A DNA stretch of 11,987 nt from JBHHYS01 sp046757645 (GTDB lineage Bacteria > Acidobacteriota > Terriglobia > Acidiferrales > 2-02-FULL-67-57), in the NCBI GenBank assembly GCA_046757645.1, contig JBHHYS010000069.1, forward strand, positions 1 through 11,987, given 5' to 3'. Below, one piece after another: positions 1-6,663 of the stretch (positions are counted from its first letter, which is position 1; every line of letters starts with the position of its first letter). The position numbers were made by a program, and so were the translations under genes. Below the pieces are notes generated by a model that was not told where the DNA came from, made no database searches, and saw nothing but the letters and a program-made list of their open reading frames with translations.

Positions 1-217
1 TGTAGTGCAGGCGGACGGCGTGGGCCTTGATGGTGATGCCGCGCTCGCGCTCCAGCTCCATCGAGTCCAGCAGCTGCCCGCCCCGGCGGGCCAGCTCCCC
101 CTGCTGCCGCGGGCTCAGCGCCCCGGTGCGCTCCAGCAAGCGGTCGGCCAGGGTGGACTTGCCGTGGTCGATGTGGGCGATGATGGAGAAGTTGCGGATG
201 CGCGGTGGCTCGCTCAT
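1..217 (-). CDS. lepA: Elongation factor 4 (LepA), N-terminal 72 codons, cut by window edge
   Basis: This is the start of LepA (EF4), a ribosome-binding translational GTPase thought to help with back-translocation or ribosome biogenesis in the cytoplasm. Read on the minus strand from ATG at 217-215, the protein carries the G1/P-loop AHIDHGKST at residues 14-22. It continues with the LepA-typical stretch QLLDSMELERERGITIKAH (residues 48-66), which contains the switch I/G2 region. The DSMELERERGITIKA wording separates LepA from EF-G, TypA and EF-Tu. The remaining roughly 530 residues lie outside the window. No strong Shine-Dalgarno sequence precedes the ATG, but upstream ATGs run into a stop in another frame, so this start is the best one. 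The gene diverges from the TPR-GAF protein gene. Confidence 0.95.
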   Translation of the reverse strand, partial: MSEPPRIRNFSIIAHIDHGKSTLADRLLERTGALSPRQQGELARRGGQLLDSMELERERGITIKAHAVRLHY

Positions 218-353
218 AACATCATCGGTGGCCGAGAGCCTCCGGCAACAGGCAAGCGTGCCCGCCACCGGCAGGCGAAACGAGTAAGTGTGCCACAAGT
301 AAGCGTCCGCGGAAAGGGCGGCGGGTACCGCGCCAGGCCATACCAAAGTAGGA

Positions 354-382
354 TTGCTGCCCGCCAGCTTCCGGTATATAGT
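354..382 (+). promoter_or_regulatory. Candidate sigma-70-type promoter for the TPR-GAF-GGDEF gene
   Basis: A TTGCTG box (354-359) and a TATAGT box (377-382, 5 of 6 matches to TATAAT) are separated by 17 bp. The run TATATAGTT is conspicuously AT-rich in this GC-rich region. Transcription would begin near 389 and leave a leader of about 100 nt before the ATG at 491. The -35 box is weak (3 of 6), so the call rests mainly on the -10 box and the spacing. Confidence 0.45.
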
Positions 383-490
383 TGATGTTACTTCTCGAGC
401 GGCGGTGGGGAGTCGTGGGGGCGCGCTCTGCAGGCCGCCGGCAAGCTCGCCTGCCGCAGACCGGCTCGGTTTCGGGAAGGCCCGTCGGAA

Positions 491-3019
491 ATGACCGAAT
501 TAGAAAAGCATCTCCAAAAAGCGGAGAAGTACGTCAGCAAGAACAAGATTGACCTGGCCATCGAAGAATACAAGGCCGCGGTCGAGCTCGACCCTCGCCA
601 GCCCGACCTGCTCCGCAACCTGGCCGACCTCTGCGCCCGCAGCGGCGAGACCCGGGAGGCAAACCGCTACTACGGCCTGGCGTTTGACAATTACGCGGAG
701 GCGAAAGACGCCGCCAAGGCGGTGCCGCTCTTCCGCAAGTCATTGCAGGGAACCCACCAGCCGCCCGAACGCTACTGCACCCTGGGCAACTTGCTGCAAT
801 CGCTGGGCAAGAACCCGGAGGCGGTCGAGGCCTACCGCACCGCCCTCGCCCTCTTCCACGAGGCGGGAGACGCCGCCCGCGTGCTCTCCTGCCTGGAGCA
901 GGTCGCGGGGCTCGAGCCGGACAACCCCGAAACCCAGGTGGAGTTGGGCGAGCAGGCCCAGAAACTGCGCAAAACTGGGCTGGCCGCCCGGACCTTGCTG
1001 CGCGCCGGCCAGTTGTTCCGCCCGGACCACCCCGAGCGGGCCCTGGAGTTGCTCCAACGCGCCTACGACCTTACCCCCGAACGCACCACCGCCCTCAGTC
1101 TGGCGCAGCTTCACTTGGAACGGGGCCGGCACGCGCAAGCGGCCGAGCTGCTCTTGCCCTTCTACGCCGACAGCGCGGACGACGCCGCGTTGCTCGAAAC
1201 CCTGGCCTCCGCCCTGCTCGCCGGAAAGCGCCTCCGGGAAGCCGAAGAGGTTCTCCGGCTCTACTACCAGTCCAAGCCCGACACCTACGAACGGCTGTTC
1301 GAGCTTGCCGGCCTCTACTGCAAGGCCCGCCAGGTGCAGCGGGGCGTGGAGCTGCTGGGCTGGGTCCAGAAGCGGCTCTTCGCCAGTAAACGCCGGCGGG
1401 AATTTATGCAGTGCATGGAGCGCATCTACCGAGCCAACCCCGCGCTCACCCCCCTGGCCGAGTATGTTGCCGCGGTCTTCGACGAGGCCAACGAAGAGGG
1501 CCGCTACGCCACTGTGCTCGGCGATCTCTTCGGCCTCTACTGCCAGGCCGGGGACTATGCCCGGGCGGTGGAGGCGCTCGAGTGCCTGATCGATATCGAC
1601 CCCTACGACGCCGCCAACCAGCGCCGGCTCAAGCAGCTCCAGGGCAAGCTCGATGACACCCGCCTCCGCGCGGTGGCCGCCCGCATCACCAACGTGACCA
1701 GCGCCGGTCGCGCTGCCGTGGTGGGCCTCGCCGACAAGAGCGGCGAGGACGCACCCATCGTCGACGCCCGCCAGCAGGAGTCCGTGCTGGAGGACTTGAT
1801 GGTGCAGGCGGAGATCTTCCTCCAGTACGCCCTCCGGGCCAAAGCCATCGAGAAGCTGCAAGCGATTCACCAGAGGTTCCCGGGCACCGCGGGGTCGAAC
1901 CAGCGCTTCTACGAGCTCTGCCAACAGGCCCAGTACATGCCGCAGGGCGTGTCCGGTCCGCTCCCGGCCGCCGGCGCTCCCGCCCCGTCCGCCACCGCTC
2001 CACCCGAGGGCCCGGCAAGCGGGGGGACGGTCCGGGACTTGGCCAAGATTTCCGAAATCACCCACGCCCTCTATCGCCAAACCACCCCCAAGACCATCCT
2101 CTACACCGCGGTGAGCGAGTTGGGGAAATACCTCCAAGCCAGCCGTTGCTTGGGGATTCTGGGACAGCCCGGCACCCCCGCCTCCTCCGCGGTGGAGTTT
2201 TGTGCCGCGGGCGTGCCGCGCTCGCCGCCGGCGGCGGTGGTCAAGCTGCTCGGCTTGCTGACTCAGGTGGAACTCGACCGGGAGAACGGCGCCGTCTTGG
2301 ATTGCAACTTGACCCCGGAGCTGAAACAGGCAGGCGCCCAATCCGCCCTGGCGATGCCCCTGATTGAGAAAGGGAAGCAGCAGCACGCGGGCTTCATCGT
2401 TCTCTCCCAGGCCGACCACGCCCGCCAGTGGCAGCCCCATGAAGTCTACCTGCTGCGCACCGTGGCCGACCAGGTGGAAACCGCCATCGAACACACCCGC
2501 CTGCGCTCCCTGATGAGGAAGCTCTCCGTGGCCGACGAAGGCACCGGGCTGCTGGCCCGCAGCAGCTACCTGGATTGTCTGGTGAGCGAAGTGACCCGGG
2601 CCAAGGCGCAAGGCGCCCCCCTGGCGGTGGCTCTGCTCGAGCTGGACAACGGCGGGCAGTGGCGGCGCCAGGTGGGCGAGGCAACTGTGCAGAAATTCAT
2701 GCAGCAGGCGGGCGAAATCCTGCTGGCCAGCGTCCGCCAGAGTGATACCGCCATCCGCTACACCACCACCTCCTTGGGCCTGGTGCTGGCCGATACCCAG
2801 GCGGAGAAGGCGCAACCCGTGGTCGAAAAGCTCTGCAAGACCTTGAGCGCCCTGCCGCTGCCCGGGGGCAACGAGTCGGTCAGCTTCAGCGCCGGGGTCA
2901 GCGAAGCCCTGATTCGCCCCGATTACGACCCCTTGGACATCGTCACCGAAGTCATCAATCGCGTGGAGTTTTCCCTGCAGGGAGCCCGCCGGAAAGGGAA
3001 CGCCGTCGTCCTCCAGTAG
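491..3019 (+). CDS. TPR-repeat protein with GAF and degenerate GGDEF domain (probable signalling scaffold)
   Basis: The 842-residue protein is soluble, with no signal peptide or membrane segment. Residues 1-480 are helical TPR-type repeats (for example IDLAIEEYKAAVELDPRQPD at 20-39 and NPEAVEAYRTALALF at 108-122). A Pro/Ala-rich linker covers about 484-512. A GAF domain spans about 516-672 and ends in the typical EVYLLRTVADQVETAIEHTRL. A GGDEF-fold domain fills 681-842 (GTGLLARSSYLDCL, then LAVALLELD, then SFSAGVSEA). Its catalytic motif is lost: RYTTTSL (756-762) stands where RYGG[DE]EF belongs, so cyclase activity is unlikely. The inhibitory-site motif RQSD (749-752) is kept exactly five residues before the lost motif, which suggests c-di-GMP binding. 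GGAAG at 475-479 lies 11 nt before the ATG. The thiolase gene follows after 34 bp and may be co-transcribed. The fold assignment is firm, but the role is inferred. Confidence 0.85.
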   Translation: MTELEKHLQKAEKYVSKNKIDLAIEEYKAAVELDPRQPDLLRNLADLCARSGETREANRYYGLAFDNYAEAKDAAKAVPLFRKSLQGTHQPPERYCTLGNLLQSLGKNPEAVEAYRTALALFHEAGDAARVLSCLEQVAGLEPDNPETQVELGEQAQKLRKTGLAARTLLRAGQLFRPDHPERALELLQRAYDLTPERTTALSLAQLHLERGRHAQAAELLLPFYADSADDAALLETLASALLAGKRLREAEEVLRLYYQSKPDTYERLFELAGLYCKARQVQRGVELLGWVQKRLFASKRRREFMQCMERIYRANPALTPLAEYVAAVFDEANEEGRYATVLGDLFGLYCQAGDYARAVEALECLIDIDPYDAANQRRLKQLQGKLDDTRLRAVAARITNVTSAGRAAVVGLADKSGEDAPIVDARQQESVLEDLMVQAEIFLQYALRAKAIEKLQAIHQRFPGTAGSNQRFYELCQQAQYMPQGVSGPLPAAGAPAPSATAPPEGPASGGTVRDLAKISEITHALYRQTTPKTILYTAVSELGKYLQASRCLGILGQPGTPASSAVEFCAAGVPRSPPAAVVKLLGLLTQVELDRENGAVLDCNLTPELKQAGAQSALAMPLIEKGKQQHAGFIVLSQADHARQWQPHEVYLLRTVADQVETAIEHTRLRSLMRKLSVADEGTGLLARSSYLDCLVSEVTRAKAQGAPLAVALLELDNGGQWRRQVGEATVQKFMQQAGEILLASVRQSDTAIRYTTTSLGLVLADTQAEKAQPVVEKLCKTLSALPLPGGNESVSFSAGVSEALIRPDYDPLDIVTEVINRVEFSLQGARRKGNAVVLQ

Positions 3020-3053
3020 CCTCGGCGGGGCCGCGGCACCGGAGCCGAGTCCG

Positions 3054-4241
3054 ATGCAGGCACGAGACATCGTCATTCTCGCCGGGGCCCGCACCCCCAT
3101 GGCGCGCTATGGCGGAGCGCTGCGCGACCATTCCGCCTTGGAGCTGGGCGGGCTGGCCGCCCGCGCCGCCATCCAGCGCAGCCGGGTGGAGCCGGCGGCG
3201 TTCGACCACGTCATCTTCGGCAACGCGTTGCAGACCAGCGGCGACGCCATCTACGGGGCGCGCCACGTGGGCTTGAAAGCCGGCCTGCCGGTGGAAGTCC
3301 CCGCGGTCACTGTCAACCGGCTGTGCGGCTCGGGGATGGAGGCCATCATCCAGGCGGCTCACCGCCTGCTGCTCGGCGAAGCCAAAATCGTGCTGGCGGG
3401 CGGTATGGAGTCGATGAGCCAGGCTCCCCACGTGATTCGCGGCGCCCGCTGGGGCTTCCGCTTGGGCGACGGTCAGCTCGAGGATTCTCTGTTGGTGGCG
3501 CTCAAAGATACTTACTGCGGTTGCTATATGGCCGACACCGCCGAAAACCTGGCCCAGCAGCGCGGCATCACCCGCCCGGCCGCCGACGACTACGCCCTCC
3601 GCAGCCAGCAGGCCGCCGAGGCCGCTTACAAGGCCGGCCGCCTGAAGGACGAGATTGTCCCCGTTGAGCTCAAAAGCAAAAAGGGAACCACGCTCTTCAG
3701 CGAGGATGACCACCGGCGGCCGGAGACCACCCTGGAAGGATTGGCGAAGCTCCCGCCCGCCTTCCGCCCCCAGGGCATCATCACCGCCGGCAACGCCAGC
3801 GGCATCGTGGACGGCGCGGCCGCCGTGGTGGTGACCACCGCAGCCATCGCCAAGAGCAAGAAGCGCGAGCCGCTGGGCCGGCTGGTCTCCTGGGCGGTGG
3901 CCGGGGTTGAGCCCAAGATTATGGGCATCGGGCCGGTGCCCGCCAGCCGTCAGGCGCTCGCCCGTGCCGGGCTCAAGCTGGAAGAGATCGACTTGGTGGA
4001 AGTCAACGAAGCCTTCGCTCCCCAGTACCTTGCCGTGGAAAAGGAGCTGGGGCTCGACCGGGAGAAGACCAACGTCAACGGCGGTGCCATCGCCTTGGGT
4101 CATCCCCTCGGCGCCACCGGGACACGCTTGGTGCTTACTCTGCTCTACGAGCTCCGCCGGCGCGGCGCTCGCTACGGCCTGGCGACCGCCTGCATTGGCG
4201 GTGGCCAGGGCATCGCCATGATCGTGGAGGCGGCGAGCTAG
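3054..4241 (+). CDS. Acetyl-CoA acetyltransferase (thiolase)
   Basis: This enzyme condenses two acetyl-CoA to acetoacetyl-CoA, or cleaves acetoacetyl-CoA with CoA, in the cytoplasm. The 395-residue length is normal for the thiolase family. The nucleophile Cys91 lies in VNRLCGSGMEAI, and GGMESMSQAPH (116-126) is the conserved family block. NEAFA (318-322), the active-site His350 in GGAIALGHPLGATGTR and the second catalytic Cys380 in CIGGGQGIA are all present. Cys91, His350 and Cys380 have the spacing of the classical biosynthetic thiolase triad. The start ATG has GGAG (3041-3044) nine bases upstream. With the downstream dehydrogenase and hydratase it completes a C4 acyl-CoA route, so an AtoB/PhaA/Thl-type role is likely. 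A longer-chain 3-ketoacyl-CoA thiolase cannot be excluded by sequence reading alone. Confidence 0.94.
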   Translation: MQARDIVILAGARTPMARYGGALRDHSALELGGLAARAAIQRSRVEPAAFDHVIFGNALQTSGDAIYGARHVGLKAGLPVEVPAVTVNRLCGSGMEAIIQAAHRLLLGEAKIVLAGGMESMSQAPHVIRGARWGFRLGDGQLEDSLLVALKDTYCGCYMADTAENLAQQRGITRPAADDYALRSQQAAEAAYKAGRLKDEIVPVELKSKKGTTLFSEDDHRRPETTLEGLAKLPPAFRPQGIITAGNASGIVDGAAAVVVTTAAIAKSKKREPLGRLVSWAVAGVEPKIMGIGPVPASRQALARAGLKLEEIDLVEVNEAFAPQYLAVEKELGLDREKTNVNGGAIALGHPLGATGTRLVLTLLYELRRRGARYGLATACIGGGQGIAMIVEAAS

Positions 4242-4254
4242 GCTGCGCGCGTGC

Positions 4255-4322
4255 TGTCATCCCGAGCCTGCCCCGAGCTTGTCCCGAGCGAGGTCGAGGG
4301 GCGCAGCGAGGGATCTGCTTTT
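4255..4322. repeat. Intergenic repeat family B, long form
   Basis: The 68-bp element begins TGTCATCCCGAGC and ends GGATCTGCTTTT. The same two ends occur in the 33-bp element at 4719-4751. The extra interior contains the short direct repeat CCCGAGC three times (4261-4267, 4273-4279 and 4283-4289). It begins 13 bp after the thiolase stop codon. Confidence 0.7.
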
Positions 4323-4337
4323 GTTCTTTGTGGGTCG

Positions 4338-4380
4338 CGGCTTTAGCCCCTGAGAGAGATCACCTCAGCGGCTGAAGCCG
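4338..4380. repeat. 17-bp imperfect inverted repeat (hairpin)
   Basis: CGGCTTTAGCCCCTGAG (4338-4354) pairs with CTCAGCGGCTGAAGCCG (4364-4380) at 15 of 17 positions around a 9-nt loop. Each arm also contains a GGCTNNAGCC-type mini-palindrome. There is no T-run after it, so it does not look like a standard intrinsic terminator. Confidence 0.7.
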
Positions 4381-4403
4381 GGGAAAGGCAAGCAAGGAAG
4401 TTG

Positions 4404-4421
4404 TCAGGGCTAAAGCCCTGA
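4404..4421. repeat. Perfect short hairpin TCAGGGCT-AA-AGCCCTGA
   Basis: The 18-nt sequence has an 8-bp perfect stem and an AA loop. It shares the GGGCTAAAGCCC core with the neighbouring palindromes at 4338-4380 and 4472-4489, so it looks like another module of the same repeat mosaic. Confidence 0.7.
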
Positions 4422-4433
4422 CCCGCCGAAGGA

Positions 4434-4502
4434 GTTTTGGTAGGGCGGGGTTTTAACCCCGCCGAAAAAGCAGCCCAAGCGTTTGGGCTTTAGCCCCTGA
4501 GG
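4434..4502. repeat. 69-bp perfect direct repeat, copy 1
   Basis: This copy is identical over 69 bp to 5803-5871. Inside it are two palindromes. One is a 20-nt GGCGGGGTT/AACCCCGCC stem with a TT centre (4444-4463); the other is AGCCCAA-GCGT-TTGGGCT (4472-4489). The element begins GTTTTGGTAGGGCGGGG and ends TTAGCCCCTGAGG. Sequence on both sides differs between the two copies, which sets sharp repeat boundaries. No open frame or transposase is present, so if mobile it would depend on functions encoded elsewhere. Confidence 0.9.
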
Positions 4503-4503
4503 C

Positions 4504-4605
4504 TCCAGCCCCGCGGCTTCCTTGTCCCGAGCTTGCCCGGAGCTTGTCCCGAGCTCCGTCGAGGGGCGAAGTCGAAGGGCGGAGTCGAGGGATGCCGCTG
4601 GGGAT
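4504..4605. repeat. CCCGAGCTTG-rich intergenic element (related to 6783-6871)
   Basis: The element carries repeated CCCGAGC/GCTTGTCC units, then GCGAAGTCGAAGGGC (4566-4580), and ends in GCCGCTGGGGAT. The 15-bp GCGAAGTCGAAGGGC is identical to 6842-6856, and the ending closely matches the GCCGCTGGGAT end at 6861-6871, so both belong to one family. The left boundary is uncertain. Confidence 0.55.
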
Positions 4606-4718
4606 CCGGTCGCCCCGCGGGACGGCGCGGGGTAGGCAGGCGCCCTTCGGCCCGGCTCAGGACAAGCCGCCGGGCTGGAGGCCACACAGGCCCTAAGGCT
4701 AGCTGCTGTTGCCAGGCT

Positions 4719-4751
4719 TGTCATCCCGAGCGGAGCGATGGATCTGCTTTT
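4719..4751. repeat. Intergenic repeat family B, short form
   Basis: The 33-bp element has the same ends as 4255-4322 (TGTCATCCCGAGC and GGATCTGCTTTT) but lacks most of its interior. It lies 20 bp before the AGGAGG ribosome-binding site of the dehydrogenase gene. Confidence 0.65.
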
Positions 4752-4786
4752 CACCTCTCTGACACCCATGTAGGAGGCAATGCACG

Positions 4787-5680
4787 ATGGACATTCAGAA
4801 AGTAGGCGTAGTGGGCTGCGGCCTGATGGGCTCGGGCATCACCCAAGTGGCGGCCCAGGCGGGCTTCGCCGTGGTGGTGCGCGAGGTGAACGACGCGCTG
4901 CTCGACAACGGGATGAAAAACATTGAGCGCAGCCTCACCCGGTTTGTGCAAAAGAACCAGCTCTCCGAAGCGGAGAAGAAAAACGCTCTCAGCCGCATCA
5001 AACGCACCACGAACGTTGCCGACCTGAAAGAGTCCGACCTGGTGATCGAAGCCATCACCGAAAACCCCAAGCTGAAGAAAGAATTATTCGCCGAGCTCGA
5101 CCGCCTCTGCCCCCCGCACACCATCCTGGCCAGCAACACCTCTTCGATTTCCATCACCGAGATGGCCGCCGCCACCCGCCGCCCGCAGCGCTTCATCGGC
5201 CTGCACTTCATGAACCCGGTGCCGCTGATGAAGCTGGTCGAAGTCATCCGCACCATCCAGACCGACGACCAAGTGTTCGAGGCCGGCGTGCAGTTTGCCG
5301 AAAAGGTGGGGAAAGTTCCGGTGCGCACCTGGGACCGGGTGGGGTTCATCGTCAACCGCCTGCTGATTCCCTACTTGCTCGACTCCATCCGCGCTCTGGA
5401 AGAAGGCTTCGGCAGCATTCCCGACATTGACAAGTCCATTCACTTGGGCTTGAACCACCCCATGGGGCCCTTCACCCTGCTCGATTTCGTCGGGCTCGAC
5501 ACCACCCTCTTCATTGCTGAGATTATGTTCGAAGAGTACCGCGAGGCGCGCTTCGCTCCGCCGCCCCTCCTCAAGCGCCTGGTGACCGCGGGCTGGCACG
5601 GGCGCAAGACCGGCCGGGGCTTCTACGACTACGCCGACCCCAAAAACCCCAAGCCCATGCAGTTGCAGCTGGGACAATGA
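4787..5680 (+). CDS. 3-hydroxybutyryl-CoA dehydrogenase (3-hydroxyacyl-CoA dehydrogenase family)
   Basis: The enzyme interconverts acetoacetyl-CoA and (S)-3-hydroxybutyryl-CoA with NAD(P)(H). The protein is 297 residues, slightly longer than the usual 280-295 (Hbd/PaaH type). The Rossmann dinucleotide motif GCGLMGSGI lies at 10-18 within a beta-alpha-beta fold. Catalytic residues of the family appear with correct spacing: Ser119 in NTSSIS, His140 in FIGLHFMNP, Glu152 in KLVEVI and Asn190 in FIVNRLL. The C-terminal domain has DxxxxLGLNHPMGPFTLLD and ends with the typical GRKTGRGFYDY. The start ATG has a perfect AGGAGG (4772-4777) nine bases upstream. Cofactor preference cannot be told from reading. 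It sits between thiolase and enoyl-CoA hydratase, separated from each by repeat-filled spacers. Confidence 0.94.
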   Translation: MDIQKVGVVGCGLMGSGITQVAAQAGFAVVVREVNDALLDNGMKNIERSLTRFVQKNQLSEAEKKNALSRIKRTTNVADLKESDLVIEAITENPKLKKELFAELDRLCPPHTILASNTSSISITEMAAATRRPQRFIGLHFMNPVPLMKLVEVIRTIQTDDQVFEAGVQFAEKVGKVPVRTWDRVGFIVNRLLIPYLLDSIRALEEGFGSIPDIDKSIHLGLNHPMGPFTLLDFVGLDTTLFIAEIMFEEYREARFAPPPLLKRLVTAGWHGRKTGRGFYDYADPKNPKPMQLQLGQ

Positions 5681-5789
5681 AGCAGAGCAAGCAAAGGAAA
5701 AACCATCGCGCCCCCAGCCGGCCCCGCGCTTTTCAGCGGGGGCTCCTGCCTGGGGGAGATGCCGGGGGCAGGTGCCACCGGGCTCTGCT
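5681..5789. repeat. Segment bounded by an 8-bp inverted repeat, with internal hairpin
   Basis: AGCAGAGC (5681-5688), immediately after the dehydrogenase stop codon, is the reverse complement of GCTCTGCT (5782-5789). Inside is CCCCGC-GCTTTTCA-GCGGGG (about 5724-5743), a hairpin able to form on either strand, and a CCTGCC...GGCAGG pair. It may be a folded mRNA 3' end or a short repeat element. An 8-bp pair at this distance can also arise by chance. Confidence 0.35.
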
Positions 5790-5802
5790 CAGTGGTTGGG
5801 AG

Positions 5803-5871
5803 GTTTTGGTAGGGCGGGGTTTTAACCCCGCCGAAAAAGCAGCCCAAGCGTTTGGGCTTTAGCCCCTGAGG
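5803..5871. repeat. 69-bp perfect direct repeat, copy 2, ending at the enoyl-CoA hydratase RBS
   Basis: This copy is identical over 69 bp to 4434-4502. Its final GAGG (5868-5871) lies six bases before the GTG start codon at 5878 and is the only visible Shine-Dalgarno-like sequence for that gene. The two internal palindromes lie at about 5813-5832 and 5841-5858, so the mRNA just before the start site can fold into two stem-loops. Confidence 0.9.
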
Positions 5872-5877
5872 TGCTTC

Positions 5878-6660
5878 GTGACCTACGAAAACCTGCTCTA
5901 CGACAAACGGGACGCCATCGCCTTCATCACCATCAACCGCCCCAAGGTGCTGAACGCCCTGAATCGCCGCACCCTGGAAGAGCTCGACGCTTGCGTCAAG
6001 GACGTCATCGCTGACGACGCTGCGCGCGTGGCCATCCTCACCGGTGCCGGCGAGAAGGCGTTCGTCTCCGGCGCCGACATCAACGAGCTCGCCCAGCTCC
6101 CCCCGGTTGCCGGGCGCGACTACGGCCTCTACGGCCAGTCAGTCCTCGACCGCATCGAGCGCTCCCCCAAACCCTTCATCGCCGCCATCAACGGCTACGC
6201 CCTGGGCGGGGGCTGCGAGTTGGCGATGGCCTGCACCTTCCGCATCGCCGCGGAAAACGCCCGTCTGGGGCAGCCCGAGGTCAAGCTGGGTCTGATTCCC
6301 GGCTACGGCGGCACGCAACGCCTGGCGCGCTTGGTGGGGAAGGGCCGGGCCCTGCAGCTGGTGTTGAGCGGGGAGCCGATTGCCGCCGAGGAGGCGCTGC
6401 GCATCGGCTTGGTGAACCAGCTGGTGCCGGCGCCCGACCTGCTGGACACCGCGGAATCCTGGGCCAAAAAAATTGCCGCCAACGCCCCGCTCGCCATCCG
6501 CTTCTGCCTGGAGGCGGTCCATCGCGGAATGGAGATGAGCCTGGCTGAAGGGCTGTTTCTGGAGGCCACCCTGTTCAGCCTCTGCTGCACCACGGAAGAT
6601 ATGAAGGAAGGCACCCGGGCGTTCCTCGAAAAACGCCCCCCCAAGTTCGTCGGCCGCTAA
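5878..6660 (+). CDS. Enoyl-CoA hydratase (crotonase family)
   Basis: The enzyme hydrates crotonyl-CoA or other 2-enoyl-CoA to 3-hydroxyacyl-CoA, the partner step of the upstream dehydrogenase. The 260-residue length is typical. The oxyanion-hole region AFVSGADINE (61-70) and GYALGGGCELAMA (106-118) are present. The two catalytic glutamates appear as Glu114 (GGCELAM) and Glu134 (GQPEVKLG), 20 residues apart as in true hydratases. IPGYGGTQRL (140-149) completes the signature. These features favour a hydratase over an isomerase or dehalogenase relative. The start is GTG at 5878, read as Met; GAGG at 5868-5871 is six bases upstream and belongs to the end of the 69-bp repeat. No alternative in-frame start upstream looks better. 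Confidence 0.93.
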   Translation: MTYENLLYDKRDAIAFITINRPKVLNALNRRTLEELDACVKDVIADDAARVAILTGAGEKAFVSGADINELAQLPPVAGRDYGLYGQSVLDRIERSPKPFIAAINGYALGGGCELAMACTFRIAAENARLGQPEVKLGLIPGYGGTQRLARLVGKGRALQLVLSGEPIAAEEALRIGLVNQLVPAPDLLDTAESWAKKIAANAPLAIRFCLEAVHRGMEMSLAEGLFLEATLFSLCCTTEDMKEGTRAFLEKRPPKFVGR

Positions 6661-6663
6661 ATT

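Larger units (their letters stand above)
4242..4786. other. Gene-free 545-bp spacer made of several interspersed repeat families
   Basis: No credible coding region lies here; the open frames consist of repeat text in both directions. From left to right it holds a 'TGTCATCCCGAGC...GGATCTGCTTTT' element (4255-4322), a long imperfect hairpin (4338-4380), an 18-nt hairpin (4404-4421) and the first copy of a 69-bp repeat (4434-4502). A GC-rich CCCGAGCTTG-type element follows (about 4504-4605), then a short second copy of the first element (4719-4751). Transcripts crossing it would be highly structured, so thiolase and dehydrogenase expression may be partly uncoupled. I see no convincing promoter for the dehydrogenase in the last 80 bp. 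Confidence 0.8.

Noticed and set aside
283..303. AGTAAG direct repeat (283-288 and 298-303) around TGTGCCACA between lepA and the TPR-GAF gene
   Set aside because: Two 6-mers are within chance expectation, and no promoter element on either strand lines up with them.
740..3100. Very long minus-strand open frame (786 codons) opposite the TPR-GAF gene
   Set aside because: It is a shadow of a GC-rich gene with strong third-position bias. The predicted protein is low in structure and rich in Gly/Gln/Leu/His with no family signature, while the plus strand encodes clear TPR, GAF and GGDEF-fold domains.
2955..4103. Long minus-strand open frame opposite the thiolase gene
   Set aside because: The plus strand encodes a complete thiolase with all catalytic residues. 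The antisense product has no recognisable domain.
4533..4805. Plus-strand and minus-strand open frames of 65-119 codons in the 4242-4786 spacer
   Set aside because: They are translations of interspersed repeats (CCCGAGC, GTCGAAGGG units) and run into the real dehydrogenase start.
5677..5862. Small 61-codon open frame overlapping the dehydrogenase stop by ATGA-like context
   Set aside because: The overlap looks like translational coupling, but the frame runs straight through the 69-bp repeat and its product has no conserved look or hydrophobic pattern.
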